Shown: piece after piece, positions 60,099 through 64,000 of the stretch
How positions within the stretch are numbered: the first letter of the stretch is position 1
Layout of the letters: the number at the start of each line of letters is the position of its first letter
Assembly: GCF_900108365.1 (NCBI RefSeq)
Contig: NZ_FNWQ01000010.1
Coordinates: 25,647-89,646, forward strand
DNA length: 64,000 nucleotides
Reading direction: 5' to 3'
DNA from: Chryseobacterium culicis
Lineage (GTDB): Bacteria > Bacteroidota > Bacteroidia > Flavobacteriales > Weeksellaceae
Notes under the pieces: generated by a model
Databases searched by the model: none
Told to the model about the DNA's origin: nothing
What the model saw: only the letters and a program-made list of their open reading frames with translations
Position numbers and translations under genes: made by a program

Positions 60099-61304
60099 TT
60101 AGTTTTTAGTAATATATTCCTTACTGATTTTTGAAAAGAACCATGAAATCGTAAATCCGAAAAGAGAGGCTGTAAGGGCTACAATAAAGTAATTTTTTCC
60201 TACAATTTTTACCGGGAACGGCAGTGTTTCATTGGCTCTGAAAAATTCTGTATAAAGCTGGAAATAGCAAAGTGCAGTTCCCAGAATCAAGCCGGTAATA
60301 ACTCCGGAAATAACAATCAGTATTCCGGTGTAGAAATAGGTCATTCTTAAATGGCTTAAAGGAAAGCCGAGTGATATCAGAGATTTTGCCTGCTCCTTTT
60401 TATCAAGCTGGAGAATAATAATGGCTCCGGCGAGATTAAAGGTGGTAATGAAAATGACCAGCGCAAAAATAAGATAAATGAATAGTTTTTCAGTATTGAT
60501 CATTTTCCAGAAAGCAGCATTTTCTTCTTCCTTGGTTTTGATCTCTATGTTTTTTCCCAGAGAAGAAATCAGACTTTGTTTTACAGCATCTGCATTCTCA
60601 GGATTTTTTAATTTAACAACAATCTGATAAGCTGATTTTTTAGGTAGATTAAGCAGTTCCTCAGTAAGTTCAATAGGAGAGATGATATAGCTGTCCAGCT
60701 GATCTTTTCCCGGGAAAACACCCGTTACCAGAATGTCTTTTTTATTGTAAATATCTTCTTCTTTATTGATGATTCCGGTTCCTGGTTTCGGCATAAAGAC
60801 CGTTGCATAATGATTGGATGAATCCACAGGAATAGAAAGTCTGTTGTCCAGGCTATTTTCCATCAATACCTCATTAGAATATTTGAAACTTGGATAGGTT
60901 CCGTAAAATACTTCTTTATTGATTGGATTTACCTTGATGTAAGCAGAATCAACACCTCTTAAATAAGCAATATCACCTTTTCCATTAAAGCTGATGTATA
61001 CTTTTTCTTCGATGACACGGGAGAAACTGCTGATTTCTTTATTACTGGTCAGTACTTTATTAACGTTGTCCAGATTTTTAATGGTTTTTCCGGAAGTACT
61101 TTTTAAAGTAAGATCTGCGTGAAGATTGGAAATAAGATCTTTATTCAGGTCTTCAAGCCCTGAAAATACAGAAATAATTACGAACATTGCAGCCACAGCA
61201 ACCGTCATGGCACCTACAGCCAGCCACGTAATGAACGTAACAGCAGTACTGCCTTTTTTAGCCAAAAGGTATCTGGATGCTATGTAAAATGCAATATTCT
61301 TCAA
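60099..61304 (-). CDS. FtsX-family ABC transporter permease (LolC/LolE-like)
   Basis: 401 aa. An N-terminal helix (about 20-45, FITWLAVGAMTVAVAAMFVII), a large periplasmic MacB-like domain, and three C-terminal helices (about 270-395). The layout matches LolC/LolE, which extract lipoproteins from the inner membrane together with the ATPase LolD. No ATPase gene is adjacent. 3 bp upstream lies rbfA. Confidence 0.9.
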   Translation of the reverse strand: MKNIAFYIASRYLLAKKGSTAVTFITWLAVGAMTVAVAAMFVIISVFSGLEDLNKDLISNLHADLTLKSTSGKTIKNLDNVNKVLTSNKEISSFSRVIEEKVYISFNGKGDIAYLRGVDSAYIKVNPINKEVFYGTYPSFKYSNEVLMENSLDNRLSIPVDSSNHYATVFMPKPGTGIINKEEDIYNKKDILVTGVFPGKDQLDSYIISPIELTEELLNLPKKSAYQIVVKLKNPENADAVKQSLISSLGKNIEIKTKEEENAAFWKMINTEKLFIYLIFALVIFITTFNLAGAIIILQLDKKEQAKSLISLGFPLSHLRMTYFYTGILIVISGVITGLILGTALCYFQLYTEFFRANETLPFPVKIVGKNYFIVALTASLFGFTISWFFSKISKEYITKN

Positions 61305-61307
61305 GAT

Positions 61308-61667
61308 CTATAAAACAGGATTATCGCCTTCACCTCTTAACTCTCTTTCCAGTTTTTCAACATCATCAAGAGCAGTATCCAGATAAAAGTTGAGCTGTGG
61401 AATAATACGCACCTGTTTTGCCATCTTCTGGCCGATGAAATTTCTGTACTGAGGTTTATTTTCTTCAATTTCCTTCATCACGGCGGTACGGAATTCCTGT
61501 GGGAAAATGCTTAAATAAATCTTAGCAATTCCTAAGTCAGCAGTTACCTTTACATCTGAAACAGATACCAATATGCTCTGTTTGCTTTCTGCAGCCTGTT
61601 TGCGGAATAGCTCTGCGAAGTCTTCCTGAATGATCTGTGCTACTTTTCTTTGTCTGTTACTTTCCAT
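61308..61667 (-). CDS. rbfA: 30S ribosome-binding factor RbfA
   Basis: 119 aa. KH-domain ribosome maturation factor. RQRKVAQIIQEDFAELF at the N-terminus, VSDVKVTADLGIAKIYLSIF, and RIIPQLNFYLDTALDDVEKLE are family features. Overlap-free but only 3 bp from the permease gene, a pairing I have seen described in Bacteroidota. Confidence 0.94.
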   Translation of the reverse strand: MESNRQRKVAQIIQEDFAELFRKQAAESKQSILVSVSDVKVTADLGIAKIYLSIFPQEFRTAVMKEIEENKPQYRNFIGQKMAKQVRIIPQLNFYLDTALDDVEKLERELRGEGDNPVL

Positions 61668-61675
61668 AATTTCTG

Positions 61676-61683
61676 CAAATTTA
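61676..61683 (-). promoter_or_regulatory. -7 element of rbfA
   Basis: TAAATTTG on the minus strand, 8 bp before the rbfA ATG. Confidence 0.5.
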
Positions 61684-61759
61684 GTACTTTTGTTTGAATT
61701 GATACTTTGAAAATCAACTGTAGTATCAAATTTACGATTTAATTATATCTTTTATCCTT

Positions 61760-62158
61760 ATGAAACTAGAACATATTGGTATTGCTGTAAAGTCTCTGGG
61801 AGTTTCTGATGAACTTTTTGCCAAATTATTAGGAAAAGAATCCTATAAAAAAGAAAGCGTAGAAAGGGAAGGAGTTGTCACTTCCTTTTATGAGACAGGT
61901 GAAAGCAAAATTGAGCTCCTGGAAGCCAGTAATCCTGAAAGCCCGATCTCAAAATTCATTGATAAAAAAGGGGAAGGCATCCATCATCTGGCATTTGGGG
62001 TTGAAGATATCCTGCAAGAAGTAGAAAGATTAAAAAAAGAAGGATTTCAGTTTATCTCCGAAGAACCGAAAGAAGGTGCTGATAACAAATTAGTTGTATT
62101 CCTTCATCCAAAGTCTACAAACGGCGTGCTGGTAGAACTTTGCCAAGAAAAGCAATAA
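61760..62158 (+). CDS. mce: Methylmalonyl-CoA epimerase
   Basis: 132 aa, vicinal-oxygen-chelate fold. MKLEHIGIAVKSL with metal His, IELLEAS with Glu, KGEGIHHLAFGVED with second His, and LVELCQ with the last Glu line the metal site. It interconverts (R)- and (S)-methylmalonyl-CoA in propionate metabolism. No mutase gene is nearby. Confidence 0.95.
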   Translation: MKLEHIGIAVKSLGVSDELFAKLLGKESYKKESVEREGVVTSFYETGESKIELLEASNPESPISKFIDKKGEGIHHLAFGVEDILQEVERLKKEGFQFISEEPKEGADNKLVVFLHPKSTNGVLVELCQEKQ

Positions 62159-62163
62159 AAAAT

Positions 62164-62193
62164 TTTGTAGTGAAAGAAATTTTACTATTTTTG
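62164..62193 (+). promoter_or_regulatory. Promoter of the tRNA gene
   Basis: TTTG (62164-62167), 18 bp, TATTTTTG (62186-62193) is a full match to the Bacteroidota consensus. It lies 27 bp upstream of the tRNA 5' end. Confidence 0.75.
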
Positions 62194-62220
62194 CAAACAC
62201 AAAATTTAACCAAGTTTTGA

Positions 62221-62294
62221 GGTCCTATAGCTCAGTTGGTTAGAGCACCTGACTCATAATCAGGTGGTCCCTGGTTCGAGCCCAGGTGGGACCA
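62221..62294 (+). tRNA. tRNA with CAT anticodon (elongator Met or Ile2)
   Basis: 74 nt, cloverleaf complete: acceptor GGTCCTA with TGGGACC, D-arm AGCTCAGTTGGTTAGAGC, anticodon stem CCTGA/TCAGG with loop CTCATAA, T-arm CCTGGTTCGAGCCCAGG, discriminator A. CCA is not encoded. The acceptor stem has C4-G69 and C5-G68, which in E. coli are TilS determinants of tRNA-Ile2, so a lysidine-modified isoleucine tRNA is possible; elongator Met cannot be excluded. It is the insertion site of the integrase element. Confidence 0.95.
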
Positions 62295-62298
62295 CAAA

Positions 62299-62338
62299 CA
62301 ACTGAAAACAGTTAAAATCAACTGAACACAGTTAAACG
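62299..62338. repeat. 20-bp tandem repeat just downstream of the tRNA
   Basis: Two adjacent near-identical 20-bp units (62299-62318 and 62319-62338), each holding an inverted AACTG-(4 nt)-CAGTT pair. It sits between the tRNA 3' end and the terminator, a likely region for recombinase or Xis binding at the left attachment site. Confidence 0.7.
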
Positions 62339-62340
62339 TA

Positions 62341-62379
62341 AAATCCTTGTATTCATAAGTAATACGAGGATTTTTTTGT
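62341..62379 (+). terminator. Terminator after the tRNA
   Basis: A 13-bp stem (62341-62353 with 62361-62373) with one G-T pair, then a T-run. Confidence 0.8.
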
Positions 62380-62474
62380 ATATTTACTTTCAGGATTGTT
62401 CAATTATATTCATAAAATAGTGTCCCCTTTAGTGTCCCTAATGTAAATTAAAGTGTCCCCTAAACGTAAATACT

Positions 62475-63698
62475 ATGAAAATTAACTTTTACCTAAAAGA
62501 GCCAAAATCAATAAAAGATTCATTAGTTCTAGTTACAATCAGCCTGAATGGAAAAAGACCAAAATTTTCCACAACCCTAAAAATTACTCCTAAATACTGG
62601 AATGAAAACAGCCAGAGAATTAAAGCCAATGCCCCTAATGCATTAAACTTTAATAAAATACTCAATACGATAGAATCTAAAATATTGGATTTGTACACAA
62701 AGAGTTTTGTGGAGGATGATAAATCGAAGGCAGCCAAATTTTTTGATGAGGTTAGGACTTATCTAGCTGGGAAATTTGAAAACTCTGAAACTGATTTAAC
62801 TGTTGATAAAGCATTTGAAAAATTTTTAGAAATACGAAAATCAAATCTTAAAGAAGGGACAGTTAAGGCATATACAACACTCAGAAATCATCTGAAAGCT
62901 TATTCAGTTGCTATTAGTAAAAAAAACTTGTTATTTGATGATTTAGATATTAGGTTTTTTGATGGCTTTATGAATTATTTGAAAATGACCTGTAAGCAAA
63001 GGACTAACACAAGGTCAAAGCAAATCAAAAATATTAAAGCCTTTTTAAAGTTCATGTATGATAGAAATTACCATACCAATAAAATTTTTGAAAAATTGGA
63101 TAGAGAGCATGAAAAAGGACAATTTGTAGATTTTGTAGAAGCTGATTTTGAGAAAGTATTTAACCTTGACCTTAGTAATGATAATCATTTAGATATTACT
63201 AGGAGGTTATTTTGTATCAGCTGTCTTACAGGTTTAAGGCATTCGGATGTTTTGGACATAAATTATAAGAATATAAAGGCTGGCAAATATCATTTTAAAA
63301 ATACTAAGAAAAACAGACCAGATATAATTGCAATGTCAGATAAAGCAGTTTCTTATATAAAGGAATTTAATGACCTTTATGGTGTTGGAAAAGGTTATAC
63401 AAACCAGACAAGTAATAAGCATCTAACAAAAATCCTTATAAAGGCAGAAATAAATAGTGAAGTTCTAATCAATGAGAAAAATTATAAAGGGGATGTGATT
63501 TCAATTATAAAGCCTTTATATGATTGGATTACTTTTCACTATGGTAGAAGGTATTTTATTATTGGTTGTTTAAATAGAGGCTTACAGCCTCTTGAAATTA
63601 TGCAAATTACGGGGCATGAGGATTTTGCTGTTTTTCAAAATTATGTGAAGTTTGCTGATAATGATTCTGTTGATAAGCTAAATAGTGTTTGGAATTAA
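62475..63698 (+). CDS. Tyrosine site-specific integrase (phage/ICE type)
   Basis: 407 aa. An N-terminal arm-DNA-binding domain (LVTISLNGKRPKFSTTLKITPKYWN), a SAM-like core-binding domain (about 105-205), and the catalytic domain with R255 (LTGLRHSD), H355/R358, H381 (ITGHED) and nucleophile Y390. All catalytic residues are intact. It is downstream of and parallel to a tRNA, the standard site for tRNA-targeted islands. Its AT-richer coding than the neighbours supports transfer. Confidence 0.93.
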   Translation: MKINFYLKEPKSIKDSLVLVTISLNGKRPKFSTTLKITPKYWNENSQRIKANAPNALNFNKILNTIESKILDLYTKSFVEDDKSKAAKFFDEVRTYLAGKFENSETDLTVDKAFEKFLEIRKSNLKEGTVKAYTTLRNHLKAYSVAISKKNLLFDDLDIRFFDGFMNYLKMTCKQRTNTRSKQIKNIKAFLKFMYDRNYHTNKIFEKLDREHEKGQFVDFVEADFEKVFNLDLSNDNHLDITRRLFCISCLTGLRHSDVLDINYKNIKAGKYHFKNTKKNRPDIIAMSDKAVSYIKEFNDLYGVGKGYTNQTSNKHLTKILIKAEINSEVLINEKNYKGDVISIIKPLYDWITFHYGRRYFIIGCLNRGLQPLEIMQITGHEDFAVFQNYVKFADNDSVDKLNSVWN

Positions 63699-63729
63699 TG
63701 TGTTTTTAGTTGATTTTAATCTATAAGAT

Positions 63730-63758
63730 AAACCTTTCTTAGAAAGAAGAAAGGTTTT
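63730..63758 (+). terminator. Terminator of the integrase gene
   Basis: An 11-bp perfect stem (63730-63740 with 63747-63757), 6-nt loop, then Ts. Confidence 0.85.
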
Positions 63759-63915
63759 ATTGTATTGAAAATAAGCCAGCAGGTCTTGTGAGTTTTGATA
63801 CTTTGTTAATTTAGAAACGAAAACTAACAAGGGGGATCACCCAAAAAACACTTATGAGGAGGGGGATGTTTTCCATATAGATAGACTAGTGATATAAGTC
63901 TTATATGAATTAGTC

Positions 63916-63973
63916 AATACTTAATCTGACAGTTACAATCAAATTGAATAACTTTAAAAACAGATTAAGTATT
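63916..63973. repeat. 13-bp inverted repeat flanking the leader of the transposase gene
   Basis: AATACTTAATCTG (63916-63928) and its perfect reverse complement (63961-63973) enclose 32 bp, and the second copy ends on the base before the ATG at 63974. It could be part of the IS end or an operator/hairpin controlling translation. A second small palindrome ATATAAG-T-CTTATAT is at 63892-63906. The rest of the 63699-63915 gap shows nothing else coding. Confidence 0.65.
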
Positions 63974-64000
63974 ATGACAACACAACAAAAGATCATCAAA
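63974..64000 (+). CDS. Probable IS481-family transposase, first nine codons only
   Basis: The window ends nine codons into the frame (MTTQQKIIK). This start matches what I know of IS481-type transposases in this phylum, which begin MTTQQKIIKNK and continue with a helix-turn-helix. Too short for certainty. It lies within the island started by the integrase. Confidence 0.5.

Noticed and set aside
62221..64000. Right attachment site of the island within the window
   Set aside because: No second copy of the tRNA 3' end occurs before 64000, so the other junction must lie outside.

Overview
The window looks like chromosomal DNA of a flavobacterium of the Chryseobacterium type (Bacteroidota, Weeksellaceae). 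The DNA is AT-rich, leaders often carry the Bacteroidota -7 element TAnnTTTG, and Shine-Dalgarno sites are scarce. Lineage markers include a PorP/SprF protein, a type IX secretion (T9SS) sorting domain, DUF3822, DUF5606, the LemA-TPM-TPM operon and GG-leader peptides of a kind common in Chryseobacterium. This assignment is inference from gene content; no 16S rRNA is present.

Layout. 1-6.6 kb: a cut-off peptidyl-dipeptidase (dcp), a GIN-domain lipoprotein, a Kef-type antiporter with its KefF-like partner, and lemA-TPM-TPM. 6.7-11 kb: folA, a TRIC-type channel, a broken four-helix-bundle gene, and the ddl-hypothetical-coaD operon. 11-18 kb: a PASTA protein, rluD, porP/sprF, hemW, murI, a nitroreductase facing its HxlR regulator, and rsmD. 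18-28 kb: DUF3822, an Smr protein, a phosphodiesterase, a serine hydrolase, archaemetzincin, sixA, ruvX-def-DUF5606, mazG, a propeller lipoprotein and a secreted protein. 29-36.4 kb: a giant phosphoesterase/outer-membrane-barrel fusion, an HD/Pycsar-effector-like fusion and a GAF protein. 36.6-50.8 kb: a complete 14-gene nuo operon (complex I) on the minus strand, with an outer-membrane protein gene between nuoF and nuoG. 51-61.7 kb: a small membrane protein, a GNAT protein, a zinc peptidase, YigZ, two GG-leader peptides, ribD, DUF349, aroE, a T9SS-sorted endonuclease, a LolC/E-like permease and rbfA. 61.7-64 kb: mce, a tRNA with CAT anticodon, then a tyrosine integrase and the first codons of a probable IS481 transposase. 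The last part is the edge of a mobile island.

Most genes are housekeeping. The main unexplained signal is a family of intergenic arrays of degenerate 7-nt repeats, usually arranged as two inverted arms. I count eleven. Six lie in the intercistronic gaps of the nuo operon. One has arms 0.4 kb apart that flank a frameshifted S23-like four-helix-bundle gene, recalling the layout of 23S rRNA intervening sequences. Each array uses its own heptamer word but shares the period and architecture. Other leads are the paired cysteine-rich GG-leader peptides without a local exporter, the HD/Pycsar-effector-like fusion, the outer-membrane gene inside the complex I operon, a duplicated operator around the hxlR/nitroreductase promoters, and the tRNA-integrase junction with a 20-bp tandem repeat.
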